Origin: a virus
Length of the DNA: 64,000 nucleotides
Virus record (IMG/VR): IMGVR_UViG_3300043448_000837
Coordinates: 50,041-114,040 of that record
Strand: one strand, 5' to 3'
Shown: positions 44,348 through 53,141 of the stretch, piece by piece
Position numbering within the stretch: the first letter of the stretch is position 1
How the letters are laid out: each line of letters begins with the position of its first letter
The notes under the pieces: generated by a model
Database searches by the model: none
Told to the model about the DNA's origin: nothing
What the model saw: the letters and a program-made list of their open reading frames with translations, nothing else
Position numbers and translations under genes: made by a program

Positions 44348-47113
44348 TCAGTATGTTCCGCCGTCAATCGTGTTGGTCCAGGTCGGAACGTTCGACGAGT
44401 TTACAGAAAGAATTGTACCAACACCGTTTGTAGCATCCCAAGTTCCAGCGGCTGTAACTCCTGCAGCACTCGTACCGTTGCCATAGACAACGCCATTCGC
44501 TGTCAGGGACGTTAAACCAGTTCCACCGTTGGCAACGACCACAGTTCCAGTAACGTTTGCCGCAGTTCCAGTGATGTTTGAATCAGTGAAGGCAATCGTT
44601 TTGGTTGCGGTTCCGTTGTAGAACTTGATGGTTCCGGAGTTGTTCCAGGAATCTCCGCTGGCTGGGGTTGTTGGGTCAGCAACACCTGTGCCGTAGTTAA
44701 TACTGGCGGTGGCTGCAGAGGCGTTCACCAGAGTGATCTTGCCAGTCATCGTGCCGCCGCTTCTTGCCAGCGCAGCGTTGGCTAGATCGTAGGCAGTCTT
44801 GACCGAGTTCGGTGAAGCAGCAGTTGTGATCGAAGTCGAGGCGACTGAATCAGTAACCTGCAGAATACCGGCGACAGAAGTCGTGCCACCCCGGACATCT
44901 GCCGAAACAGTTCCCGTTACGCGACCGTAAGCATCAATCGTCTGGGACTGAACAAAGTTGATTCCAGCAGTTCCCGACGTGTTAGTTTGAGAAACTGTGG
45001 CAAGGTCAACTTGGTCCGAGCCGTTGATGACAGTGCGGCCTGCGGCAACGTTGACGTCAAGGGTGTTGCCTGTTTTGGTGAGACCGTTTCCAGCGGTAAT
45101 TTGGCCCGCACCCGAGAATTGAGTGAACGAGATTGAGTCTCCGGTGAAGGTTGTGTAACCCGCTCCCGAAACTCCCATCCGAATCGGAGAGTTCTGAGTT
45201 TGAACGAATCCGTTTCCGCCGTTAGTTGTACCCGACGTTACAAAGATGAAGTCACCAGGCGAGATTTCCCCAGTGGGTGCGTTGTCGAAGTCAGTCGCAC
45301 GAGTCCATACACCGTTTGCGCCGGTTCCGATCGTAGTAATCGTGTAAACGCCGTTGTACGCAGCAGTTGTGTGATCTTTGACAAGGATTCTCAGTCCTGT
45401 TGCGGCGAATGTTCCAGAACCGTCTAGGCTGTTCGGCGTTCCAGTTAGTGTTGCCCCAACACCAGGGTTACCAATAACACCGATGCTCAGACCAGTTCCG
45501 TTAGTGAGAACAGCGTTCACACCGCCATAAGTGGCCGAAACTTTAACTTGATTACTTGCCGGAACAGCCGTGACGTAATAAGTCGTGTTGGCGGTAAGAC
45601 CGGTTCCTGTTACAGTGTTACCGGTGCGAAGCTGCGAGTTAACCAGAAGACCGTGATCGGCACTGAAGGTGATTGTATCTGTGCCCGTAATCGTGGTGAT
45701 TGTGAGCGCAGTACCACCCGACACGTAGGTGTAAGAAACTGCCGTGGTAGTGGCGTAATCTGCGGCAGCGTGAACGTTTAGGCTTTGGGCAATGGCGTCA
45801 GCGTACTGCTTTGTGACGGCATCGTTGGCAGCAACAGGTGCGCCAACCAGGGTGATTCTGGCGCCGTTGACATCAACTACACCAGTACCGTTGGGAACAA
45901 GGTTGACGTTCGTGTTAGTTCCACCTGCGGTGAATGTTAGAGCGCCGGTGCCGGTGATTGAACCGGTAGTTGTTCCAGTACCGCCATTCGCAACAGCAAT
46001 CGTAGAACCGTTCCAGGTTCCCGAAGTGATCGTTCCAACGGTAGCGAGACTGGAAAGTGCTGTTACACCCGTGTCAACCAGTGTGCCGGAAGTGGGAAGC
46101 GTAACGTTGGTGTTACCTGTAACAGTCAGTGTCGTTGTGAAAGCGCCGGAAGTTGTTAGGTTCCCACCCAGCGTAATCGTTCTTGCGCCGTTGTTGACGC
46201 CGGTTCCACCATAAGTCGGGCTGACAACTGAGCCGTTCCAGGTGCCGGAGGTAATGGTTCCAACGGTTGCCAGACTGGAAAGGGATGTAACAGCGGTGTT
46301 AACTAGCGTGCCCGTGGTAGGCAGAGTTACGTTGGTCGCACCAGTTGTCGTCAGGGTTAAAGCGTTTGCGCCAGAAGTAGTGAAGTTTCCAGCGATGTCA
46401 ATGTTGCCACCCAAACTCAGGGTTCTGTTGGCATTCTCGACATCAATCGTCAGAGCGCGAGCGGCGGTCAGGGCGATAGAAGAAGTTGCACCGATTGAAA
46501 CGTCGAACGCGGCGCTGGTGTCGCGAAGCGCCAGAGTTCCGAGTCCGGTGATGCTTGTCAAACCGGCGATCGTGGTTGCTGTGCCGCCAAGCGATACGGC
46601 TGTTGAACCCAGAGTTACTGAGCTGTTGACAAGTTTGCTGTTGGGGATCGAGTTGTTTGCGACCGACAGCGAAACAGTAACGTTGCTGCCTGAAGGTTGA
46701 GTCGCAGTGGAAGACAGAATCGTTCCGTCACCTGTGATCGAGAAAGTATTACCTGTCGCAAAAGTGAAGCTTCCTGCGTTGCCGGTGACTGTGAAGGTGG
46801 AAGCAACGGCGCTAACCGCAGTGCGCACATAGGCTGTTGAAGCCGCTTTCGTACTGTTGTCCGACTGAAGTTGGGTTGGGACTGTGATTGTTCCGGTGAA
46901 GTCCTTGGTTCCTGTGATTGTTGCGTTCGCACTCAGTGAAACGAAAGCACCAGCACCACCGATGGCAATGATCGAGGTCGCGTTACCCCCTAAGTTACCT
47001 GAACCGTAGTACAGGATTGCATCATTTTCGTTAAACGCTAATTCAGCGTTAGCGAGGGCAGAGGGAGCGCCTGAAGAGCCTGCTCGCCGTTTGATTCTGA
47101 TAATGTTGGCCAT
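44348..47113 (-). CDS. Long tail fibre protein, 921 residues
   Basis: Starts IIRIKRRAGSSGAPSALANAELAFNENDAILYYG, the same anchor type as its neighbour. The body has internal repeats (SSLATVGTITSGTWNGS repeated twice to three times; GGTG.... motifs), typical of trimeric fibres. C-terminus IDGGTY matches the NGGTY end of the next upstream protein. Its ATG shares the stop of that gene. Confidence 0.7.
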   Translation of the reverse strand: MANIIRIKRRAGSSGAPSALANAELAFNENDAILYYGSGNLGGNATSIIAIGGAGAFVSLSANATITGTKDFTGTITVPTQLQSDNSTKAASTAYVRTAVSAVASTFTVTGNAGSFTFATGNTFSITGDGTILSSTATQPSGSNVTVSLSVANNSIPNSKLVNSSVTLGSTAVSLGGTATTIAGLTSITGLGTLALRDTSAAFDVSIGATSSIALTAARALTIDVENANRTLSLGGNIDIAGNFTTSGANALTLTTTGATNVTLPTTGTLVNTAVTSLSSLATVGTITSGTWNGSVVSPTYGGTGVNNGARTITLGGNLTTSGAFTTTLTVTGNTNVTLPTSGTLVDTGVTALSSLATVGTITSGTWNGSTIAVANGGTGTTTGSITGTGALTFTAGGTNTNVNLVPNGTGVVDVNGARITLVGAPVAANDAVTKQYADAIAQSLNVHAAADYATTTAVSYTYVSGGTALTITTITGTDTITFSADHGLLVNSQLRTGNTVTGTGLTANTTYYVTAVPASNQVKVSATYGGVNAVLTNGTGLSIGVIGNPGVGATLTGTPNSLDGSGTFAATGLRILVKDHTTAAYNGVYTITTIGTGANGVWTRATDFDNAPTGEISPGDFIFVTSGTTNGGNGFVQTQNSPIRMGVSGAGYTTFTGDSISFTQFSGAGQITAGNGLTKTGNTLDVNVAAGRTVINGSDQVDLATVSQTNTSGTAGINFVQSQTIDAYGRVTGTVSADVRGGTTSVAGILQVTDSVASTSITTAASPNSVKTAYDLANAALARSGGTMTGKITLVNASAATASINYGTGVADPTTPASGDSWNNSGTIKFYNGTATKTIAFTDSNITGTAANVTGTVVVANGGTGLTSLTANGVVYGNGTSAAGVTAAGTWDATNGVGTILSVNSSNVPTWTNTIDGGTY

Positions 47114-48399
47114 TAATAGGTTCCCCCATTGGTTATGTCAAGAAGAGTGGTGTCGGTTTTCCAGAATGTGGTTGCAGAGTCGTACACAAGTGTACTTTGA
47201 TTCGTTAAGCCGGTAGTATCGACATCCGGTAAATTGTTGATGGGGACGCCACCACCTCCTGCCGCGATGTAATCTTGAACCCACTGAATCGTAACAAAAG
47301 CTAACGGGTCAGCCGGAATTGCGTAACCAGCGAGGATTGGGCCTTCAAAAGTTCCACCCTGAGTTGTAACCATTTCCTGGGGGTACGGTACAACGGAAAT
47401 CCACTGACCCCCGTTAACGTCAACATACCACATATTCAGGTTGCTGGTTTCGGCGTCGTACCAGAAATCCCCGGGAGAGGGGTTCGGTGGCGGCGAAGAG
47501 CTGATGGTTGTTCTTGTGCATTCGGATGGATTTGAAGTCACTTCGGTCAGCGTGATCCAGGCGTCCGGGGCACCAGAATTATCTCGAAGGTACAAGACGT
47601 TTTGAATCGTGTTGTACCAGAGGGCACCGTTCACAGGGTTGGCTGGTTCAGTGGCACTAATGAGAACCGGTGGGGGAGCCCTTCCCGGTTCGGGAGTAAT
47701 TGCAATCCACACACCACCTTGTGGACCTAGAGTCCAAATCTTGAGCAGGTCGCTTACGGTATCGTACCAAAGGTAGCCAACCAGAGGATTAACCGGCGGA
47801 GTGACACTTACGAAAACAGGACTTTCCTCCTCAGGGATCCCTTGAGAAATGAGAATCCAGCTCGATGTGCCAAATGGAGCCTCTTTCCAAACTTTTAACT
47901 CGTTTGTGTTATCGTTGAACCATAGTGCACCTTGTTGCGGATCGGGCGGAGGTGAAACGCTAACCGTAACTAAGTCGCAACAAGACGTTGAAGAGGAGGC
48001 AGCATTTTCCCAGGTGTTGCCTCCGGGGGTGCTGACGCGAACCTTCAATACCCTTTCAAGGAGGTCAAACCACAGGAAACCTGGCTCCGCATTCTGAGGT
48101 GCAGAAGAACTGATCAGAACCGGCGGCTCTGGCGTAGGGATTGATGACGTGATGTCAATCCAACGAGGGGCTGTTTCCCCATTCAAAAATCCCCAAATCT
48201 TCAGAGTTTCGTCAAGTGTGTCGTACCACAATGCCCCCTGTAAAGGGTTCTTGGGTGCGGCGGCACTAAAATATACGGGTGCTGAGGAAGATGTCGGAAC
48301 GTTTACAGCAAGCCACTGAGTCCCTGTCCACTTCCAGGATCTTCCGTTAAACGTATATACTTGGCCGAGAGTGGGATTTGATGGAAAATTGTATGCCAT
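47113..48399 (-). CDS. Repeat-containing fibre/adhesin, 428 residues
   Basis: About seven tandem repeats of roughly 45-50 residues of the form PV.(I/V)S...P.NP..G.LWYDT....L.IW.......WI.IT, preceded by MAYNFPSNPTLGQVYTFNGRSWKWTGTQW. Each is likely a small beta module of a tail fibre or adhesin. Ends ITNGGTY. Confidence 0.65.
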   Translation of the reverse strand: MAYNFPSNPTLGQVYTFNGRSWKWTGTQWLAVNVPTSSSAPVYFSAAAPKNPLQGALWYDTLDETLKIWGFLNGETAPRWIDITSSIPTPEPPVLISSSAPQNAEPGFLWFDLLERVLKVRVSTPGGNTWENAASSSTSCCDLVTVSVSPPPDPQQGALWFNDNTNELKVWKEAPFGTSSWILISQGIPEEESPVFVSVTPPVNPLVGYLWYDTVSDLLKIWTLGPQGGVWIAITPEPGRAPPPVLISATEPANPVNGALWYNTIQNVLYLRDNSGAPDAWITLTEVTSNPSECTRTTISSSPPPNPSPGDFWYDAETSNLNMWYVDVNGGQWISVVPYPQEMVTTQGGTFEGPILAGYAIPADPLAFVTIQWVQDYIAAGGGGVPINNLPDVDTTGLTNQSTLVYDSATTFWKTDTTLLDITNGGTY

Positions 48400-48457
48400 T
48401 AACCGGTGGGCTCAGCACTCTTTTCAAGGTTTTACCCCACCCAAAATGTTCGCATAC

Positions 48458-48482
48458 AAGAAAAGGGAGGTTTCCCTCCCTG
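48458..48482 (-). terminator. Intrinsic terminator upstream of the tail genes
   Basis: GGGAGGGAAACCTCCC followed by TTTTCTT, perfect GAAA tetraloop stem. Confidence 0.8.
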
Positions 48483-48487
48483 AAAGT

Positions 48488-48586
48488 TCAAACGATGCCC
48501 GAAGGTTTGTTAGAAGCGTATTGCTTTTCAATGCGGTCTTTTGCTTTGATCTTAGCAAACAACCAAACCAAGAATGCGGGTTTCAT
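48488..48586 (-). CDS. Hypothetical 32-residue protein
   Basis: MKPAFLVWLFAKIKAKDRIEK, amphipathic/hydrophobic start; ATGA overlap with the DUF4278-like gene. Confidence 0.4.
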   Translation of the reverse strand: MKPAFLVWLFAKIKAKDRIEKQYASNKPSGIV

Positions 48587-48735
48587 AGCTGGCACTCCTT
48601 TACTCCACGGTACTTGAGGCCACGGTATGTAAACCAGCGACTGGCGTCGCAGTGGACGCGATTCCACCAAACTTTGAAGTTAGATTGATGGGTTTTAGTG
48701 TCATACTTGACACCGCGATAAGTAGCGATTGACAT
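48583..48735 (-). CDS. DUF4278-like protein, 50 residues
   Basis: SIATYRGVKYDT and TYRGLKYRGVK carry the doubled Y-R-G-x-x-Y motif of the small cyanobacterial DUF4278 family, a host-derived gene of unknown function. Confidence 0.6.
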   Translation of the reverse strand: MSIATYRGVKYDTKTHQSNFKVWWNRVHCDASRWFTYRGLKYRGVKECQL

Positions 48736-48834
48736 TGGATTCACTCTATAAAGAAACAGAGTGCGTTCCTTCGGCGAAAAGCCTACTTCCGTTTGCTATT
48801 TGCAAATAACAAATGAACGTGAGTTGTTTTACCC

Positions 48835-48933
48835 TTAAAGTAGGATAATGAGGAGAGGAATCGCCAGGGCGGCAATTCCCAACAGAAAGCCTCCGATCTC
48901 AAGAATCAGAGGCATCAGACTGTACGGTTGCAT
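48835..48933 (-). CDS. Small hydrophobic peptide, 32 residues
   Basis: MQPYSLMPLILEIGGFLLGIAALAIPLLIILL, a single membrane helix. Overlaps the neighbouring gene in another frame by 35 nt. Confidence 0.45.
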   Translation of the reverse strand: MQPYSLMPLILEIGGFLLGIAALAIPLLIILL

Positions 48934-49069
48934 TTTTGCGAAGGGTGATTTCCCGCTTCGCCACGTTGCCGCTCGCAGTTGCCATTACGATGGCAACCGA
49001 AACGAAGCCAACGAGGCCAATCACAGCGAGAGCGAGGTCGGTACCAGTGAAGATGGCCCAGGTTTCCAT
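48899..49069 (-). CDS. Small membrane protein, 56 residues
   Basis: METWAIFTGTDLALAVIGLVG with one membrane helix and a basic tail. TATAAT and a 20-nt leader lie upstream. Confidence 0.55.
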   Translation of the reverse strand: METWAIFTGTDLALAVIGLVGFVSVAIVMATASGNVAKREITLRKNATVQSDASDS

Positions 49070-49155
49070 GTGTCGTTTTCTAACTGAGTTTATTATAGCC
49101 CGCCTTGCCGGCGGAGTAAAGGGCGGTTAACCGGTCTAGCAGGTACGGTAAACCG
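49070..49155 (-). promoter_or_regulatory. Terminator-promoter element 17, overlapped by an ORF
   Basis: GGTTTACCGTACCTGC..., GGTTAACCGCCC, TTTACT, 17 nt, TATAAT, 20-nt leader. The endonuclease frame upstream runs through it. Confidence 0.6.
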
Positions 49156-49769
49156 TCCGGATGGATGAGTTCGGTTGTTGTAGGAGAGGAATATCGCCAA
49201 CCCTGTTGTTTGCAGTAACGGAGGCAGTCTTGCTCAAGGTCGAAGCATTCGCCGAGGGTGGAGGTGTGAAGGTGGATGATGGAGATGAGTTGCCCCTTAC
49301 GAAATCGCTCGGAGAGAGTTAACCTGGTGATACCTAACTTAAAGTGTGTGCCAGATTCATCCAAGTAGCGGATAAGGTAGAGGGTCCCAGGTAGAAGGCG
49401 CTGTTTGGATGTTGGTATCCAGGAGTTTTCTACTCCTTTCATTATTTCGCTATGTTTTACTCTCTCATCAGGATTATCCCATCTTTGTCGTCTGGCTTGC
49501 AGATGTTTTTCTTTACCGGTTACCCACGATTTCACTGCTGCTTTCCGTTTCTGCTCAGGGTCATGTGCTTTTGATGCTTGGGACTTGCAACAGAACTGTC
49601 TTTCCACGAACCTAATAACCGTTGTCTCCTTGACAACTCCGTGGGGACAAGAGCAACGAACTCTCGTAAGAGCGGTCAGATGATTAGGCACGAATACGCA
49701 CATGCTGAGGCGAGCGGCAGTGTTTGCCATCTCCTGTTTCCAGTTGCGTTGTGCGTACTGATTTGCCAT
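49080..49769 (-). CDS. Putative GIY-YIG-type mobile endonuclease downstream of psbA
   Basis: 229 residues. The N-terminal part has cysteines and a basic region (QKRKAAVKSWVTGKEKHLQARRQRW); GTLYLIRYLDESGTHFKLGITRLTLSERFRKGQ resembles the Y-x-x..K-I-G-x-T..L..R-F GIY-YIG/T5orf172 core. Free-standing endonucleases beside psbA are known in cyanophages. The last about 20 codons read through a terminator-promoter element, so the gene may have been inserted or lost its stop. Confidence 0.5.
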   Translation of the reverse strand: MANQYAQRNWKQEMANTAARLSMCVFVPNHLTALTRVRCSCPHGVVKETTVIRFVERQFCCKSQASKAHDPEQKRKAAVKSWVTGKEKHLQARRQRWDNPDERVKHSEIMKGVENSWIPTSKQRLLPGTLYLIRYLDESGTHFKLGITRLTLSERFRKGQLISIIHLHTSTLGECFDLEQDCLRYCKQQGWRYSSPTTTELIHPDGLPYLLDRLTALYSAGKAGYNKLS

Positions 49770-49823
49770 ACAAAAAGACCTCTGCAGGTATTATACCGCA
49801 GAGGTCGAGAAGTAAACTGTAAC

Positions 49824-51702
49824 TCAGCCGATCGAGGGAGCGGTGAGGGCTACAGGTGTGAAGTCAACAGAAGCGAGGTCCAACGGAAAATTGTGGGCAT
49901 TTCTTTCGTGAGCTACTTCAAAACCAAGATTAGCACGATTCAGAATGTCAGCCCAAGTTGGAATAACACGATTCTGGCTATCAACCAAAGATTGGTTGAA
50001 GTTGAAGCCGTTTAGGTTGAAGGCCATGGTCGAGACGCCTAGCGCCGCGAACCATATTCCGACCACAGGCCAAGCAGCAAGAAAGAAATGAAGAGAACGG
50101 CTATTATTGAAGGATGCATACTGGAAGATCAAACGACCGAAGTAGCCATGGGCTGCAACAATGTTATAGGTTTCTTCTTCTTGTCCGAACTTGTATCCGT
50201 AGTTCTGGGAAATGTCCTCGGTCGTTTCACGAATCAGGCTGGAAGTCACCAGCGAACCGTGCATAGCACTGAACAAAGAACCACCAAAAACACCTGCAAC
50301 ACCCAGCATGTGGAAAGGGTGCATTAGAATGTTGTGCTCAGCTTGGAAAACGAGCATGTAGTTGAAGGTTCCGCTGATTCCGAGTGGCATACCATCGGAG
50401 AATGAACCTTGTCCGAAAGGATAAACCAGGAAAACGGCGGTTGCTGCTGCTACCGGAGCAGAGTAAGCAACAAAAATCCAAGGACGCATACCCAGGCGGT
50501 AGCTAAGCTCCCATTCACGGCCCATGTAGCAAAAAACGCCGAGAAGGAAGTGGAAGACGGTAAGTTGGTAAGGGCCACCGTTGTAGCAGGGTGGCATCCA
50601 CTTGTTTCCAAGTGGCGTGGACTATATCATCACTCTCACGAGTGTCGGGCGCTAATGTCGTATTACGAGTCACGCTTGACTCACCGACTAGTCTCTGAAC
50701 CTTCCGCTCAAGCGTGAGCGGCTTGGCTGCTGATTGCCATACTAATGGAACACGTAACCCCGTTGTGAATAAGGCGTTCCCCGATGGGTAACTTAGCCAG
50801 GTGGGCGGTTGACACCTTGACACCAAAGGCTTCCTCAATCATTTCTGCCACTTGACTGTAATCGACACCGGGTTCGGCAACGATTGTTCCGAGTTTCTTT
50901 CCGATCTTTCGTTCGGTAATCTTCTCGTGAACGTGGAAGTGGCGCTCCCATTTCCTACTGTCAAATACAGATTGGCGAGAGTTTCTCTTATTTTTTCCTC
51001 GATTATCGTCATTCCAGGTGGAGAGTTTTCTTCCTATGGCTTGACGAGTTTCCCGAGGTTGCTTAAGAGCGGCTTCTCGGAGTTGGCCGCTTTCTTTAGC
51101 GGCTTTACCACCTTTCTTCCCAGCAAAGGAAAGAATCAGCTCAACGATTTCCTCCTTGTTTATCGCACCGGACAAAGCCTTGTAAGCGATTCGGTCACCC
51201 TCGCTGCCCCAAAGTTGCCAGTTGGCGTAGTGGAACATTGCGTGACGAGTAACACTAATACCCTTAACAATGTTGGAAGGGTCGTCGGAGCCGCCGAGAT
51301 GTCTAGGTAGTAAATGGTGATTGTGTTTCATTTTCAGGTTTCCAGCAGTTCACCCGATTTATAGTGGCCCTACAGGCTGAGCCACTCATCCAAGGAAGCA
51401 GCTTCCCAGATAGGGTAGAAGTGCAGGCCAATAGCGTTACTGGACGGCACAACAGCGCCAGAAATGATGTTGTTCCCATACAGGAGAGAACCAGCGACTG
51501 GTTCACGAATTCCGTCGATATCGACAGGAGGAGCGGCGACGAACGCGACAATGAAGCAAATAGTTGCGGCAAGCAACGTCGGGATCATCAGTGTACCAAA
51601 CCAACCTACGTAGAGGCGGTTATTGGTTGAAGTCACCCATTGGCAGAAAGACTCCCAGGAATCAGCGAGGGGAGAACGACGAGTTAAAACAGAAGCGGTC
51701 AT
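49824..51702 (-). CDS. psbA: Photosystem II D1 protein, split by a group I intron
   Basis: Exon 1 is 51380-51702 and exon 2 is 49824-50586; joined they give 361 residues, the normal D1 length. Exon 1 reads [16 protein letters not shown]...LDEWL and exon 2 [13 protein letters not shown]...; the junction leucine codon CT|C is completed by exon 2. Histidines for chlorophyll and Mn/Fe ligands ([28 protein letters not shown]) are present. Replaces damaged host D1 so photosynthesis continues in infection. TATAAT at about 51757-51762 with TTTACA upstream gives a leader of about 54 nt. The C-terminal ending APSIG is close to cellular D1. Confidence 0.95.
50587..51379 (-). ncRNA. Group I intron in psbA
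   Basis: 793 nt. The 5' exon ends AGTGGCT and pairs with GGCCACT (51363-51369) to form P1 with the required U-G at the splice site; the intron ends in G before exon 2. The downstream part has GTTCAGAGACTAG and GATATAGTCC, the conserved P7/P9 region strands. Contains the HNH gene. Confidence 0.85.
50708..51331 (-). CDS. Intron-encoded HNH homing endonuclease
   Basis: 207 residues. [37 protein letters not shown] carries the H-H...H core seen also in the tmRNA-linked copy at 32.8 kb. C-terminal half has a DNA-binding helix region ([26 protein letters not shown]). Lies wholly inside the intron, starting after P3/P4. Expected to cleave intronless psbA and spread the intron. Confidence 0.8.
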   Translation of the reverse strand: MKHNHHLLPRHLGGSDDPSNIVKGISVTRHAMFHYANWQLWGSEGDRIAYKALSGAINKEEIVELILSFAGKKGGKAAKESGQLREAALKQPRETRQAIGRKLSTWNDDNRGKNKRNSRQSVFDSRKWERHFHVHEKITERKIGKKLGTIVAEPGVDYSQVAEMIEEAFGVKVSTAHLAKLPIGERLIHNGVTCSISMAISSQAAHA

Positions 51703-51798
51703 TAGTCATGATAAGTACGTTTGCATTTTAAGTACTCAGCGGAACTACCGCCTACATGACCATTATACCCTTTGTAAAGTTTTGTAAACTTTTATACC
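51703..51798 (-). promoter_or_regulatory. psbA promoter and leader
   Basis: TTTACA repeated twice, then TATAATGG, and about 54 nt to the ATG. Confidence 0.6.
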
Positions 51799-52344
51799 TC
51801 AGCCGCCCTTCGTCAGTTTGTTTGCTTCACGCTCCAGCTTGCGCTGCTCAGGAGTCATGGCAGCGTTGCTCTCACGCTTGGCGGCGGCGAAGTACTTGTC
51901 GGATGCCTTCAATGCGGCTCTCTCAGCTTTGTCCAGTGCCATGCTTGCGTTGAGTCGGCGGCGCAGAGACTCAGGGCTCTTGTCACCTTTCGTTGCAGCA
52001 TTGACGAGAGCAAGCTCACCCTTGGCGGCTTTGACCGCCTTTTCCGTTTTTGCCCACTCTTTCTTCAAGTCCTTGGACGAGGCGCGAGGTTTAGCTCCTT
52101 TCATCTTCTGAACCACCGCCTTCGCGTCAGAGTCGGTGGCTGCTCTCGGCCTACTTGCGGGTTTCTCAGCAGGTCCACCCTCGGTACCTTTCCGGCATTT
52201 CCCCCGAGTTCCGTAAGCTGAACCGTCAGGGCGCACGCAGCGAGTGAAATCGTAGAGGTCGCCCTCAGCGAAATCCGCAGCTTGAGTTTGGGCTGCGAGT
52301 TGAGCGAATTGCTCAAGCGCCTCCTCAGAAAAAGAACCGTACAT
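51799..52344 (-). CDS. Virion-type protein with RPDG...GKCRKG tag
   Basis: 181 residues. FSEEALEQFAQLAA start, then YDFTRCVRPDGSAYGTRGKCRKGTE (about residues 30-55), then a Lys/Ala-rich helical body. The tag recurs in the 56-kb protein. Likely packaged or maturation-related; that is inference. Confidence 0.6.
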   Translation of the reverse strand: MYGSFSEEALEQFAQLAAQTQAADFAEGDLYDFTRCVRPDGSAYGTRGKCRKGTEGGPAEKPASRPRAATDSDAKAVVQKMKGAKPRASSKDLKKEWAKTEKAVKAAKGELALVNAATKGDKSPESLRRRLNASMALDKAERAALKASDKYFAAAKRESNAAMTPEQRKLEREANKLTKGG

Positions 52345-52367
52345 GGTCAAACTGTTTCGATACCAAT

Positions 52368-52580
52368 TTATACCCTTCCTTCAGTGGAATGAATCCACTT
52401 TTTGAGCTCTAGGGTGTATTTACGCAAGACTTCCGCCTGGGTGAGATGCCACGAATTGCCTGTTTGAAGGTAAAGGCGCATGTGCTCGTCGACAGCGTTC
52501 AAACACTGCTTAATCACAGGGTTCCACGGTTCACGAACCGGTGTGTTCCAGGTTCGTTTATTCTCACCAGTGCTCTTCAT
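52368..52580 (-). CDS. Hypothetical 70-residue protein
   Basis: Helical basic protein; overlaps the DUF1003 gene by 17 nt. Function unknown. Confidence 0.5.
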   Translation of the reverse strand: MKSTGENKRTWNTPVREPWNPVIKQCLNAVDEHMRLYLQTGNSWHLTQAEVLRKYTLELKKWIHSTEGRV

Positions 52581-52950
52581 CGTTTGCGTCCAAACGTTTG
52601 GCTATTCTCTCAAGCTCCGACGCGATTCCTTCTACCAACTCGCTTTCGCGCACATCAAGCATATAGTGGTCAATATCACGAGTTCGGTCAAGTTCGCCTT
52701 GCCGATTGTTCGCCATCAAAATGATCGGCCCAAGCAACGCTGCCTGAGTCGAAAGCATCAAGTTTAGCAAAATGAAGGGGTATGGGTCCGGTTTCATCGG
52801 AGTTCCAACATTCAGGCAAACCCACAGAACCATTGCTGCGGATTGGCCTAGAATGAAGTTCCAACTTCCGACCACATTGACAAATCTGTCTGCTAGTGTT
52901 TTCCGCTCGGGTGGTTTCGGTCGCATGACACGAATCCTCTCGATTGGCAC
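52564..52950 (-). CDS. DUF1003 membrane protein
   Basis: 128 residues. LADRFVNVVGSWNFILG...W.CLNV.....DPYPFILLNLMLSTQAALLGPIILM..NRQ...DR is the DUF1003 signature with two membrane helices. Inner-membrane protein of unknown function, common in bacteria. Confidence 0.8.
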   Translation of the reverse strand: MPIERIRVMRPKPPERKTLADRFVNVVGSWNFILGQSAAMVLWVCLNVGTPMKPDPYPFILLNLMLSTQAALLGPIILMANNRQGELDRTRDIDHYMLDVRESELVEGIASELERIAKRLDANDEEHW

Positions 52951-52988
52951 AACTACCCCTTCAAAGTTTCATATGCTACTTTTACCCG

Positions 52989-53141
52989 TCAGTGGGCCAT
53001 CAAAGCATAAACTTCTTCAGTTGTTAGCCCGCCATTTTCAAGCACGTCTTGCAAGATTCGGTCCGCTTCATCTTCCGCCTCGTCAGTGCCCTTGCGAAGC
53101 AGCTCCTTCCGGCGAATCATCTCTTTCAGGTTGTCGCTCAT
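52989..53141 (-). CDS. Hypothetical 50-residue protein
   Basis: MSDNLKEMIRRKELLRKGTDEAEDEADRIL, charged helix. ATGA overlap with the kinase-like gene. Confidence 0.5.
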   Translation of the reverse strand: MSDNLKEMIRRKELLRKGTDEAEDEADRILQDVLENGGLTTEEVYALMAH

